Shown piece after piece: positions 52,534-61,219 of a stretch of DNA of 64,000 bases (the stretch's first letter is position 1; every line of letters starts with the position of its first letter). The notes under the pieces are model-generated. The model did not search any database. It was not told the DNA's origin and was given only the letters and a program-made list of their open reading frames with translations. The translations under genes and the position numbers were made by a program. The DNA is from Bacteroides intestinalis (GTDB lineage Bacteria > Bacteroidota > Bacteroidia > Bacteroidales > Bacteroidaceae): positions 305 through 64,304 of the forward strand of contig NZ_QRZF01000021.1 in assembly GCF_003464595.1 (NCBI RefSeq). The letters run 5' to 3'.

Positions 52534-55416
52534 ATGAACGTAAAAAGTTTAATCGCGCTGTTAGCCTTTGCGGGCTTTGCAGCGAGTTGCTCCAACAGCG
52601 ACTTTGATGAACCCGGCACCCATCCTACCGATGGCCGTGCCGAGATTCAGATCGCTTTTAGCGGAACCGGAGAGAGCCAGGAATATACCCGTGCCATCGC
52701 CTCCGAGAGTGAGAACAAGATAGAGCAGTTACACATCTATCTCTTTGCCGCTGCTGCCCAAACGGGCCCCTTCTATTACCTCGAAACATGGACCGAGGGT
52801 ACGGATTATGATCCTGCAAATCCCGGCACCACCAACTTCAAGATTCAGGATGCCGGTACTTCCAAGAAAGGCATCCTCTATCCCAATGAACTCAAAGGGC
52901 TCCCCTGGATAAAGTTGCTTTGCGTGGCAAACAACGGCGCGGCTCCGGAGTTCTATAACGAGGCAGGGGGGCAAATTCTGAGCCCGCTGACGAAAGTATC
53001 GACCAATGCCGATGGAACCATCGCTGCCGCCGGCACTACCGAAGCTGATTTCAAAGCTGCCTTTACGGAAGCCAATGCCGATGGTACCCTGGTCGAAACC
53101 CCACTGCTGATGACCGGTGAAGGCATCACCAAAATCAGCGGCGTGTCTAAGGTAGACATCAGCCTGAAGCGCGTGATGTCCCGCTTCGACATCGTGAACG
53201 ACAAGGCAAAGACGAACCTCACCATTCAGGATATCTACATGGTGCAGGGCCGTAAGAGCGCATCGCTATGGGGAGCAACCCTCACCCCGGTGGATGCCGG
53301 GGATTTGACTACCGATCCCCTGCTTGCCCAATACGCCAATGTGGACTTCGACCAGATTCCCGGTGCAAACACGGGTGAGACTGCCAGTGCCTTCTACGTC
53401 TATCCCAATCTTGCTACGGATCAGTCCTATCTCGTGATAAAGGGCACCTACAAAAGCCCTGCCACCGGCAAACAGGAACCTGTAGAATATCATGTGGACG
53501 TGGCCCGCACTCCCGATGGAGCACCAAAAGCGGAGTTCATCAAACTGCTTGCCAACAATCGCTATAAGTTGAGAATCAGCGATGTCACCAGTTCCAATAT
53601 CATGGGTACCTTCGAGGTAGTGGATTGGACCAGTGGCGGCGGAATCATAGTAAAGCCCAGCAATGATTCTCCTGTCTTTGTAGCAGCAGAAGCCTTCACC
53701 GGTGCCAATGCGCCCACGGAACTGACTGCGCTGAATACGGACGCTTCCCCCTACAACTATGAAGTGACGGGAACTGACGGCACAGGTTCTTTCACCATCG
53801 AGATAGGTGCCACCGGAAAGGTACGTGCTGAAAAGGATGCGGTGCAGACCACTACCCGTGCGGAAGCAGATAGCGAAGTTACCCCGCAGAGCTGGCTGGT
53901 GATAAGCGAACCTGCCTTTGAAGAACGGGACGGCGTGTGGTACACTAAATTTGATATCTCTTATGCGGATGCTGTAGGCGTATCTCCCGTAGCCGTACAC
54001 TTCATCAACGAAGCCGCTTCTTATGATCCCGCCTTGTGGACAACGGTCAACTTCTATGGTCAGAAGAATGTGCCCGTGTTTGCGGCTGCTACAACGGGAA
54101 CAGGCTCCAAGGGAAATACGGTAAACGTGGATGATGTCAAAGCACCTGCCGCAACTATCTTCAAACTGAAAAACAGTTATGTGCTGTTTGATGTGACCTG
54201 CGTGGAGGGTATCACCGTAGGTACTACGACTGCCGGATACAAGGCGGAAGAGATTGCCGTGAATGGTTTTGTACATACGTATAAGGTATCGGTAAGCGAT
54301 GAGAGTGCTGCTGCTAATGGTACTATTGTCTTCCAGAATGCAGGTGATACCGGTAAAGAAACGACACTGACGCTGACTGTTGCCGAGCCGAAGATGACGT
54401 TTGAAAAATCTACTGACGCCAATAATGCGGCTACGTGGGATGAAGCAAGTAGTACGTTGAAAATCGACCTTGACGCTTTGGGAGAAGGTACTTGCGACTT
54501 CAAGATCAATGCTCCGGCCGGAGTATCGATTGCCAGTCTGGCTTGCCCGTGGGTGAAAATCACAGAAACGGCAGAGTGGAACGACACGGATAAGTTTGCT
54601 ACGTACACCATCGCCAAAGCCACTTCTATCACGGGTACAGGCGACGTGACGTTGAACTTTGTGAATGGGTTGACGGAAACAGGTAAGGATATCAATGCTC
54701 CGGGATTGGATGTGAAATTACATAAGGAAGCCGGTAAACCCAGACTCAGTGCGGGTACTACTGAAGCAAGTTGGAGTACATTCAATAAAGGGCTGGATAA
54801 AGACTTTTCGGATGCTGCGGCTGCCACTATCACGATGTATAAAGTAGCGGACAGTCAGATCACTGTAAAGATGACTTGTGGCGAAGCGGCTGCGTTTGAG
54901 ACGGCTGCCGGATTGACTATTGAAAAGATGGGGGCTACAGATGAGTATACTGTTAAGGTATCTGATGCCAGTCAATTGAGTGGTGCGACTACTGTGGTGA
55001 CTGCCAAGAATAGCGGAGATGGAACCCGTACGGCTACACTGACGATCACTTGGAAAGATCCGTCTATCACGGTGGCATTGACGGATGGTGCATCGGGAAA
55101 TGTAGCGGAAAGCACTGAGGGTGGAAGTATTGTCTATACAGTAGATGTGGACAATATAAGCACTACACCTTTCGTCTTTACCGTAACTGCTCCGGGCGGT
55201 GCGAATGTTGGCTTTACGACGGCAATGGCAGATCAGTTCCTGAAAGTGAATGCCGATAATGCCGGAGGCGATACGGTTGCTGCCGGAACGGCGGCGGTGT
55301 ATACGCTCGAATTGTCTGATGGCTCTAAAACGGATGACATTACGCTCGTGTTTACCAATGCTGTGACTGGTGGGGGAGATAAGACGGTGATTCTTAGAAA
55401 TAAGAATAAACCTTGA
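52534..55416 (+). CDS. fimbrillin-family lipoprotein, second large pilin
   Basis: The 960-residue protein has a lipobox GFAASCSNS. The N-terminal pilin core (about 30-370) contains EIQIAFSGTG, the candidate processing Arg in EYTRAIASESENK and KIEQLHIYLFAA. From about 380 on, beta-sandwich-like modules of roughly 90-100 residues recur (FTVTAPGGANVGFT, LTLTVAEPKMTF). It shares the family but not close identity with the other two pilins. It is probably a shaft or accessory subunit. Confidence 0.85.
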   Translation: MNVKSLIALLAFAGFAASCSNSDFDEPGTHPTDGRAEIQIAFSGTGESQEYTRAIASESENKIEQLHIYLFAAAAQTGPFYYLETWTEGTDYDPANPGTTNFKIQDAGTSKKGILYPNELKGLPWIKLLCVANNGAAPEFYNEAGGQILSPLTKVSTNADGTIAAAGTTEADFKAAFTEANADGTLVETPLLMTGEGITKISGVSKVDISLKRVMSRFDIVNDKAKTNLTIQDIYMVQGRKSASLWGATLTPVDAGDLTTDPLLAQYANVDFDQIPGANTGETASAFYVYPNLATDQSYLVIKGTYKSPATGKQEPVEYHVDVARTPDGAPKAEFIKLLANNRYKLRISDVTSSNIMGTFEVVDWTSGGGIIVKPSNDSPVFVAAEAFTGANAPTELTALNTDASPYNYEVTGTDGTGSFTIEIGATGKVRAEKDAVQTTTRAEADSEVTPQSWLVISEPAFEERDGVWYTKFDISYADAVGVSPVAVHFINEAASYDPALWTTVNFYGQKNVPVFAAATTGTGSKGNTVNVDDVKAPAATIFKLKNSYVLFDVTCVEGITVGTTTAGYKAEEIAVNGFVHTYKVSVSDESAAANGTIVFQNAGDTGKETTLTLTVAEPKMTFEKSTDANNAATWDEASSTLKIDLDALGEGTCDFKINAPAGVSIASLACPWVKITETAEWNDTDKFATYTIAKATSITGTGDVTLNFVNGLTETGKDINAPGLDVKLHKEAGKPRLSAGTTEASWSTFNKGLDKDFSDAAAATITMYKVADSQITVKMTCGEAAAFETAAGLTIEKMGATDEYTVKVSDASQLSGATTVVTAKNSGDGTRTATLTITWKDPSITVALTDGASGNVAESTEGGSIVYTVDVDNISTTPFVFTVTAPGGANVGFTTAMADQFLKVNADNAGGDTVAAGTAAVYTLELSDGSKTDDITLVFTNAVTGGGDKTVILRNKNKP

Positions 55417-55450
55417 TACTCCTTGAGATTGCTTTGATTAAATGATAATT

Positions 55451-55544
55451 TTAGGCGCGGATTACGCGGATTACACGGATTTTTTGATGAATCGATGTAA
55501 TAGCGCAGCCTTTAATCCGCGTAATCCGTGTAATCCGCGCCTAA
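55451..55544. repeat. 31-base hairpin between pilin genes
   Basis: Arms 55451-55481 and 55514-55544 are inverted copies at 29 of 31 positions, each built of GGATTACRCGGATTACRCGG words. ATAGCGCA (55500-55507) lies in the loop. Confidence 0.85.
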
Positions 55545-55609
55545 TCTTTATAACAGGTTTACGAATTATCATTTATATACCAATTGATATTGACTCATAA
55601 AAAAATACA

Positions 55610-57562
55610 ATGAATATAAAAAACAAATCCCTTTTGCTCGCCGCAGGCTTCCTGCTTGCCGCCAGCACCCTGTTCGTCTCCTGTACCAACGAGTCGCTTA
55701 CCGAAGCGCCCGCCGGTCCCGACGAACCGGACAATGACAACTCCCGTACGGAAGTGCAGCTTATACTAAAGAACAATCTGACGCTGAAAACCTCCGTCCC
55801 CGCCAGTCGTGCGGGAGACGCCATTGCCACGGAAGATGAAAACTTCATCAAAACCCTTGATGTCTACGTGTTCGGCTCCCTCACCGAGGATGGCCCTTAT
55901 ACCTTTCAGGAACTGCACTACTACCGCGACGATGCCAGTCTGACGCACCTCACCGGTATCAAGTCTTTCAGCTTCGACCTCAATCCGGGTGCGGAAGCCA
56001 ACACCACCACCGGCTTGCTGAAACTTACCAAAGGCTTGTTCGTGAAGTTCTATTGCATCGCCAACCGCACCCAACTTTACGGTGTAGATGCCGCAGGCAC
56101 TTTGCAGCCTTACGATTACTTCTCGTCTCTGGTGCAAACCGCCCCCGGTCAGTCCGCCAATACGGTGACCCCCGGCGTGCCCACCGAAACAAACTTCCTG
56201 AAGCTGCAAACCCAACTCATCAACCCTGAGGGTGCAACGGAAAATGATATCTTCGTCAGTCCGCTCCCTATGACGGGTGCCTACACTACGCCTCTGGACC
56301 TGACTGATTTCAGCAGCGCCACCCGTGCCCAGATCGGCTTCCGCCTCTCGCGTATGGTGGCCCGCTTCGACATCGTGAATGTTGCCGAGGAATCCCGTTT
56401 CACCGTTGAGGGTATCTCCATGAGCAACGGACGAAGTGCCAGCCGTTTCTTTCCCATCGAACCGCTGAAAACAAAAGACGAAACGAATGGTGATCTGATT
56501 ACATATCCCGAGCGCAAGGTAAAGCCCGATATGCAGCATAAGCCTACGGATGCCGAGCCGAAACTTAATATCACCCAAGGCGCCTTCTACACCTGGCCCA
56601 GCCTTAAGGACGACGGAGGTTACCTGATTCTGAAAGGAATGTATGACATCAATATGTCGGAGTCCAAACCGGTAATGTATAAGATTCCGTTCAAGCAGAT
56701 GGTGAACGGGGTGGGCACTTACATCGAGGTGAACTACAACCACCGCTATACCATCGAAATCACCAAGGCGGACCCGCTGCGCCTGGAAGTGAACCTGAAA
56801 GTGACGGACTGGGAAGAAGATGTGGAACTGGACGACTATACGCCTGATAATGACTTCGACCGCAACACGCCGCTGACGCTGGAGACGGGTGCCGTGGGAG
56901 CTTATGTGACGGACAAGGGGCAGGTGACTCTGATGCCTGAGGCGGCCAGTGAGTTTGCTTTCGTGATGGGTTCCAACGCTACGCTGAAATCCGAACTGGT
57001 GTTTCAGGACGGTTCCGAGGAGTGGCTTGAACTGGCTTCCGCCCCTGTCACCCGTGCGACCTCGCAGAACACGAAATATACGGTGACTACTGTGGACGCA
57101 AAACTGGCGGATGTCTCTAAATTGCTTCCCGTCATTATCCGGCTGACGAACCCGGCAAGTGGGATGCGCAAGGATATTAAAGTGTTCGCCACTAAGGGGC
57201 CTGAAGTGACGTTGGTAAAGGAAGAAGGAAACACCGGCACCTTTGATGCCCAAACGCTGACGGCTACGATAGAGAATACCGCAGGAAAGACTATCAAACT
57301 GCATGTGGTTTCGGAAAGCCGTTCGGACGGTGCAGAACCGCCGAGTATTACTACCGGAAGTACGGCCGTGGTTGATGGTGGCATTACGTGGTTGACGGTG
57401 AGTGAAAACGTGGATACTGCCGCAGGAGACTATACGCTGACTTTGGGGGATGCGCAGACTTTGCCGGCAGAGGCAACCGTTACGTTCACTTCAAAGGCTT
57501 CTACGGTGGCCACTACGGTGAAGGTGGTGCTGAAGGAGGCGACGCCGGCACCGGCACCATAA
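55610..57562 (+). CDS. fimbrillin-family lipoprotein, third pilin
   Basis: The 650-residue protein has a lipobox LFVSCTNE. The core (about 45-410) is a paralogue of the pilin at 49210: both contain LDVYVFGS near the start, GLFVKFYCIAN, and a DLTD...ARFD...ESRFT block in the same order. The candidate processing Arg is in PASRAGDAIATEDEN. After about residue 420 only two or three beta modules follow, so it lacks the long extension and the C-terminal domain of its relative. Confidence 0.85.
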   Translation: MNIKNKSLLLAAGFLLAASTLFVSCTNESLTEAPAGPDEPDNDNSRTEVQLILKNNLTLKTSVPASRAGDAIATEDENFIKTLDVYVFGSLTEDGPYTFQELHYYRDDASLTHLTGIKSFSFDLNPGAEANTTTGLLKLTKGLFVKFYCIANRTQLYGVDAAGTLQPYDYFSSLVQTAPGQSANTVTPGVPTETNFLKLQTQLINPEGATENDIFVSPLPMTGAYTTPLDLTDFSSATRAQIGFRLSRMVARFDIVNVAEESRFTVEGISMSNGRSASRFFPIEPLKTKDETNGDLITYPERKVKPDMQHKPTDAEPKLNITQGAFYTWPSLKDDGGYLILKGMYDINMSESKPVMYKIPFKQMVNGVGTYIEVNYNHRYTIEITKADPLRLEVNLKVTDWEEDVELDDYTPDNDFDRNTPLTLETGAVGAYVTDKGQVTLMPEAASEFAFVMGSNATLKSELVFQDGSEEWLELASAPVTRATSQNTKYTVTTVDAKLADVSKLLPVIIRLTNPASGMRKDIKVFATKGPEVTLVKEEGNTGTFDAQTLTATIENTAGKTIKLHVVSESRSDGAEPPSITTGSTAVVDGGITWLTVSENVDTAAGDYTLTLGDAQTLPAEATVTFTSKASTVATTVKVVLKEATPAPAP

Positions 57563-57580
57563 CTTCTTGTAACTAATTCG

Positions 57581-57696
57581 AGTTTCGCATGTAGCCTGAA
57601 AGGCTTTCATTTTATAGCGTAGGGCGTTGCCCTACGCTGTATAATATTAGGCTTTCAGCCTGCTCTATTGTGTAATTTCAGGCTATATGCGAAACT
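57581..57696. repeat. three-tier nested hairpin after the third pilin
   Basis: An outer stem (AGTTTCGCAT with ATGCGAAACT), a middle stem (GCCTGAAA/TTTCAGGC and AGGCTTTC copies) and a perfect inner hairpin (AGCGTAGGGC-GTT-GCCCTACGCT, 57616-57638) fold inside each other. Confidence 0.85.
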
Positions 57697-57722
57697 TAAA
57701 TCACTAATTAATCAGAATAAAA

Positions 57723-58097
57723 ATGACAATACTCGGTGCAGAATTATCACGCCTATCCGACAGTGTTCCTGTTATCACTGAGGTATACGATCTTTTGAGT
57801 GGCAAGCACGACGGTACCATAACCCCTTGGGCTCCCATCATAGTGTCCGGCAGCAGGTTGGATATGTATGCCCGGGATACAGTGCGGCTATGCCTTGTTT
57901 CCGCAACAGACGCAAGGCGGGTCATAGAGGTCGGGCATATCTATAAATACTCATGTAATAAAGTCATACTGGCCCTGCCGGAGCTGGAGCCGGGTGGATA
58001 TGTACCGGCATTCAAGATATTGCAAGAAGATGGAAGCACATTGCTGCAAGTCTTATCAGTGTTGTGGAATGTTCCCGATATAGGAATCAAGTATTGA
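57723..58097 (+). CDS. small protein at the end of the fimbrial operon (DUF4469-like fold)
   Basis: The 124-residue protein has no signal peptide. The pattern TPWAPIIVSGSRLDMY and VILALPELEPGGYVPAFKIL resembles the Ig-like DUF4469 domain found at the C-terminus of Bacteroides HU-like proteins, but the match is by eye. The function is unknown. It lies between two long hairpins. Confidence 0.6.
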   Translation: MTILGAELSRLSDSVPVITEVYDLLSGKHDGTITPWAPIIVSGSRLDMYARDTVRLCLVSATDARRVIEVGHIYKYSCNKVILALPELEPGGYVPAFKILQEDGSTLLQVLSVLWNVPDIGIKY

Positions 58098-58113
58098 TTC
58101 GTATTTAATAATA

Positions 58114-58302
58114 ATCAACTCAAGTTTCGCAAGCTCAACTTTCGCAGTTGACAAGTTTTCAGTTGACAAGTGAACAAGGCAATAAATTCAGGCTTTTCAT
58201 GAGAATACGATAGGTGAGAATGGTTTTAGAGACTATCTCTCTTGTTCCCTTGTCAACTGAAACCTTGTCAACTAATAAGTTGAGCACTTGCGAAACTTAA
58301 AT
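58114..58302. repeat. 33-base hairpin before the frameshifted small gene
   Basis: Arms 58146-58178 and 58241-58273 are inverted copies at 31 of 33 positions; each contains AGTTGACAAG twice. Outside them AAGTTTCGCAAG and its complement extend the structure. Confidence 0.85.
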
Positions 58303-58319
58303 AATCAATTTTTTAAGCA

Positions 58320-58720
58320 ATGAACAGAAAAAGAAGACGTGCCTTTCAGGCACTGGATGCCACAGAAGCATCAAAAAAAAGACAACTCGTGACGTAATCG
58401 CAGATGGTGTACGCTGGACGGAGGCCATGCGCGTGGTTCGCGCCGACCATCCGGAAGTCACCATCATTATGCCCGGTGAGAAGATTCAGGTGCATCCGGG
58501 TGATGATGTGCGTAGGTTGATTACTCCGTATGTAGCCGTCATCCGTCAGGCGTTGGATAGCAAGAGGGTAGGTGAGTGGAAAGGCTATACTGCCGACTGC
58601 CGCGTGCGCCAGGTGCGCCGTTTGCTCACCCATTACTTCTATTTTCACGAAGGCTGCATCAGTGAAGCAGACTTCAACCTGATGGTTGAGGATTTGCTGT
58701 TTGTGCATAAGGCGGGGTGA
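58320..58720 (+). pseudogene. small gene interrupted at a run of eight A (slippage candidate)
   Basis: From the ATG at 58320 the frame reads MNRKRRRAFQALDATEASKK and hits a stop at 58395-58397. A -1 shift on the eight A at 58373-58380 gives an unbroken product of about 133 residues that continues TTRDVIADGVRW and ends LLFVHKAG at 58720. Start, basic N-terminus and continuation look like one gene. It may be a mutation, a phase-variable A tract, or programmed -1 frameshifting. I do not recognise the protein family. Confidence 0.6.
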
Positions 58721-58776
58721 TAGGTGTGTATTTTATTCCTGTGTTCCGGCGGATATGTTATCCGCCGTATGCCATC

Positions 58777-59088
58777 TTATAGCAGGGCTGCGTATTGGCG
58801 TATTTTATTCAAACGTTCCATAAACGTCTGGTCATTGCTTGCCAACTGGAGATTGTACTTCAGTTGCAGGCGCATAAGTGAGTCAGCAGGGACATTTAGT
58901 GCTGCCTCGAACATCATGGCTGTGGCGGTAGTCAGCGAACGCCGTCCATTCAATATGTCGTTGAGGACTTTGTATGAAATACCCATTTGCCGTGCCAGTG
59001 CACGTTGCGAAATCTTCCGATATTCAATCTCATCCTTTAGTACTTCTCCAGGATGGGTTGGAGTATATCCAAATTTTACGGTTACCAT
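58777..59088 (-). CDS. higA: HigA-type antitoxin, second copy
   Basis: The 103-residue protein has the HigA layout: TPTHPGEVLKDEIEYRKISQ, helix-turn-helix RALARQMGISYKVLNDILNG, C-terminal helices. Residues from the LKDEIEYRKIS stretch through QMGISY are identical to those of the HigA at 41171. The upstream toxin gene is reduced to its last 14 codons, so this is an orphan antitoxin. Its promoter lies at 59165-59197. Confidence 0.87.
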   Translation of the reverse strand: MVTVKFGYTPTHPGEVLKDEIEYRKISQRALARQMGISYKVLNDILNGRRSLTTATAMMFEAALNVPADSLMRLQLKYNLQLASNDQTFMERLNKIRQYAALL

Positions 59089-59097
59089 ATTGGATGC

Positions 59098-59151
59098 TTA
59101 TTTATAATGATTAGACAATTCGATAATATAAATTGAATTTCCATGTTCTGC
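59098..59151 (-). pseudogene. remnant of a HigB toxin gene
   Basis: On the minus strand the last codons read GNSIYIIELSNHYK followed by stop, matching the end of the HigB-like pseudogene at 40850 (VIELSNHYK). A stop codon interrupts the frame at 59152-59154, and the promoter lies just beyond. The first 80-90 codons are missing. Confidence 0.7.
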
Positions 59152-59164
59152 TTATAAACACGAA

Positions 59165-59197
59165 CAAAGGTAATGCAATCTTTTCGGAATCCACAAA
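59165..59197 (-). promoter_or_regulatory. promoter of the second higA
   Basis: On the minus strand TTTG, 21 bases, TACCTTTG (59165-59172) match the Bacteroides consensus. Confidence 0.7.
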
Positions 59198-59852
59198 ATT
59201 TGAGGACTTTTTTAGAAAGTTTCTCGTTTCTGACTTCTGTTTTTCCGCCAATCGCGAACCTTTGTAATATTATCCGCATTTTTTTATTCATCAATACATT
59301 TGTAACTATTTTACTTCTAAATGTTTGTATTTATTTTCGCGTAAATACTTACCATCGTAATGCACATAAATGGGCGTATATTTGCGGTATGATTGAGATT
59401 TGATAGAAATGGAATCTCTTGATAACACGTGTAAATATATAAACAATATGATTGTGAATCCAAAAGAAAAAATGATTGAATACGTTTACGAAAAACGTAT
59501 CGTCTGTTCAGTGCAAATGCATCATCCGTTTAGTGCAAACGCATCATCCGTTTGGGGCATACGCATCATTCATTCGGGATAGATGTATCATCCGTTTTCC
59601 GCAGATATACTTCAGTATATCACTATCTTCTAATTTACTTATGTTATGTACGTTTAGTGGCCGGATGGGTGGCCGCTTTTTCTCGTAACCTGCTGAATGG
59701 CAGAAAGAAAAGGTGGCCGAATCGGTGGCCGGAAAATGTTCGTAAAAAATGTTAATTCAAAATACTGTTATCCTTTCTTCCTTTTCTGAACTTTCTATAG
59801 CCATAATTGTTTCTCTTGCACTATTTCAAACCCTATAAATGTATATGTATAT

Positions 59853-61094
59853 ATGAAAATCAATACCGGGCGGGGAACCATTCCTCTTATTACATTGATC
59901 GGCATTTGGTCTATCTCTGCATTGACCTCTTTGCCGGGACTGGCTGTTTCTCCTATTCTGGGACAGCTTTCCACTACTTTTCCGGATGCTTCGGAACTGG
60001 ATATTCAGATGCTTAGTTCTTTGCCGTCGTTATTGATCATACCTTTTATTTTGTTGGCGGGCAAGTTGGCTGAGAAACGCGACTTTGTCCGTCTGTTACG
60101 CGCGGGGCTCTGGATGTTCGCCGCGAGCGGGGTGCTGTACCTGTTTTCCACAAAAATGTGGCAATTAATAGCTGTCAGCGCCCTGCTGGGAATTGGTGCG
60201 GGACTGATTATTCCGCTTTCTACCGGATTGATTTCCCGTTATTTCACGGGAACCTACCGGGTGAAGCAATTTGGATACAGTTCCGCCATTACAAATGTTA
60301 CGCTGGTGGTGGCAACTGCTGTTACCGGCTATCTGGCAGAAGTGAATTGGCATCTGCCTTTCCTGGTCTATTTACTACCTTTGGTAGCCATCATACTCAC
60401 CATCCATCTGAAAGACGAAAATATGGGTGGTGAAACGCAAGTCACGTCATCGGATAAATCTCCTGCCGATACTTCTTCATCGGTAGAAACGACTGTTCCC
60501 GCTATCCCCGGCAAGTATGGTATTCATGTCCGTCATCTGCTGCAACTGATGCTTTTCTATGGGCTTACCACTTATATCGTATTGATTGTGACGTTCAACC
60601 TTCCGTTCCTGATGGAGGAACATCACTTTTCCAGCGGGAACTCGGGGATGATGATTTCCCTCTTCTTCCTTGCTATCATGGCCCCCGGTTTCTTTCTGGG
60701 GCATGTTGTAAAGTATCTGAAGGAAAAGACGAAGTTTTACAGCCTGCTCTGTATTGCACTGGGGTTGGCACTGATATGGATTTCTCCCAAGGAATGGCTG
60801 ATTATACCTGGTTGCATATTGGTGGGATTGGGCTATGGGGTTATCCAACCGTTGATCTATGATAAAACGGTGGATACGGCTGTTCCCCAGAAAACCACGC
60901 TGGCACTGGCTTTTGTGATGGCAATGAATTACCTGGCCGTGCTGCTTTGCCCGTTTATCGTAGATTTCTTCCAATCATTGTTTCATGTACGTTCGCAGGA
61001 GTTTCCATTTATCTTTAACCTTTGTATTACGATACTTGCATTGATATGGGCGTATAGGAGGAAGAAAGATTTTCTGTTCGGAGATAAACTGTAA
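59853..61094 (+). CDS. MFS transporter
   Basis: The 413-residue protein has about twelve membrane helices with a central cytoplasmic loop (about 190-220, rich in T, S and D). FILLAGKLAEKRDFVRLLRAG near residue 70 is the loop 2-3 motif of drug-type MFS carriers, and GIGAGLIIPLSTGLISRYF fits the following helices. The substrate is unknown. A monocistronic layout is likely; the RND pump gene starts 126 bases later. Confidence 0.88.
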   Translation: MKINTGRGTIPLITLIGIWSISALTSLPGLAVSPILGQLSTTFPDASELDIQMLSSLPSLLIIPFILLAGKLAEKRDFVRLLRAGLWMFAASGVLYLFSTKMWQLIAVSALLGIGAGLIIPLSTGLISRYFTGTYRVKQFGYSSAITNVTLVVATAVTGYLAEVNWHLPFLVYLLPLVAIILTIHLKDENMGGETQVTSSDKSPADTSSSVETTVPAIPGKYGIHVRHLLQLMLFYGLTTYIVLIVTFNLPFLMEEHHFSSGNSGMMISLFFLAIMAPGFFLGHVVKYLKEKTKFYSLLCIALGLALIWISPKEWLIIPGCILVGLGYGVIQPLIYDKTVDTAVPQKTTLALAFVMAMNYLAVLLCPFIVDFFQSLFHVRSQEFPFIFNLCITILALIWAYRRKKDFLFGDKL

Positions 61095-61219
61095 GTCGGT
61101 AGTTTCACTTCAACGACTGATATCGACGGTTGAATTGCTAAAATAGCTGGTTCAGCACACAGCCATTCTGTGTATAATTCGGATAGTTTACTTTTGTGCA
61201 AAAACCAAAAGTATAAAAC

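Larger units (their letters stand above)
59089..59852. other. long intergenic region with toxin remnant and word repeats
   Basis: Besides the higB remnant and promoter (59098-59197), an array of four imperfect units of about 21-23 bases lies at 59512-59600, built on GCAAACGCATCATCCGTTTG. The same word occurs at 19041-19060. From 59600 to 59852 the sequence is AT-rich with GGTGGCCG words (59660-59730). Short open frames across the array have no coding features and I reject them. Confidence 0.6.

Noticed and set aside
55766..57304. Open frame of 512 codons on the minus strand opposite the third pilin
   Set aside because: It is a shadow of a gene with strong codon bias: it has no signal peptide, no family pattern and H/R-rich composition, while the plus-strand pilin is certain.
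59082..59294. Reading frame of 70 codons upstream of the second higA
   Set aside because: The match to HigB is in another frame and covers only the last 14 codons; this frame has no similarity and spans the promoter.
59512..59600. Possible small CRISPR array
   Set aside because: Units of about 21-23 bases follow each other with no unique spacers, and no cas genes are near.
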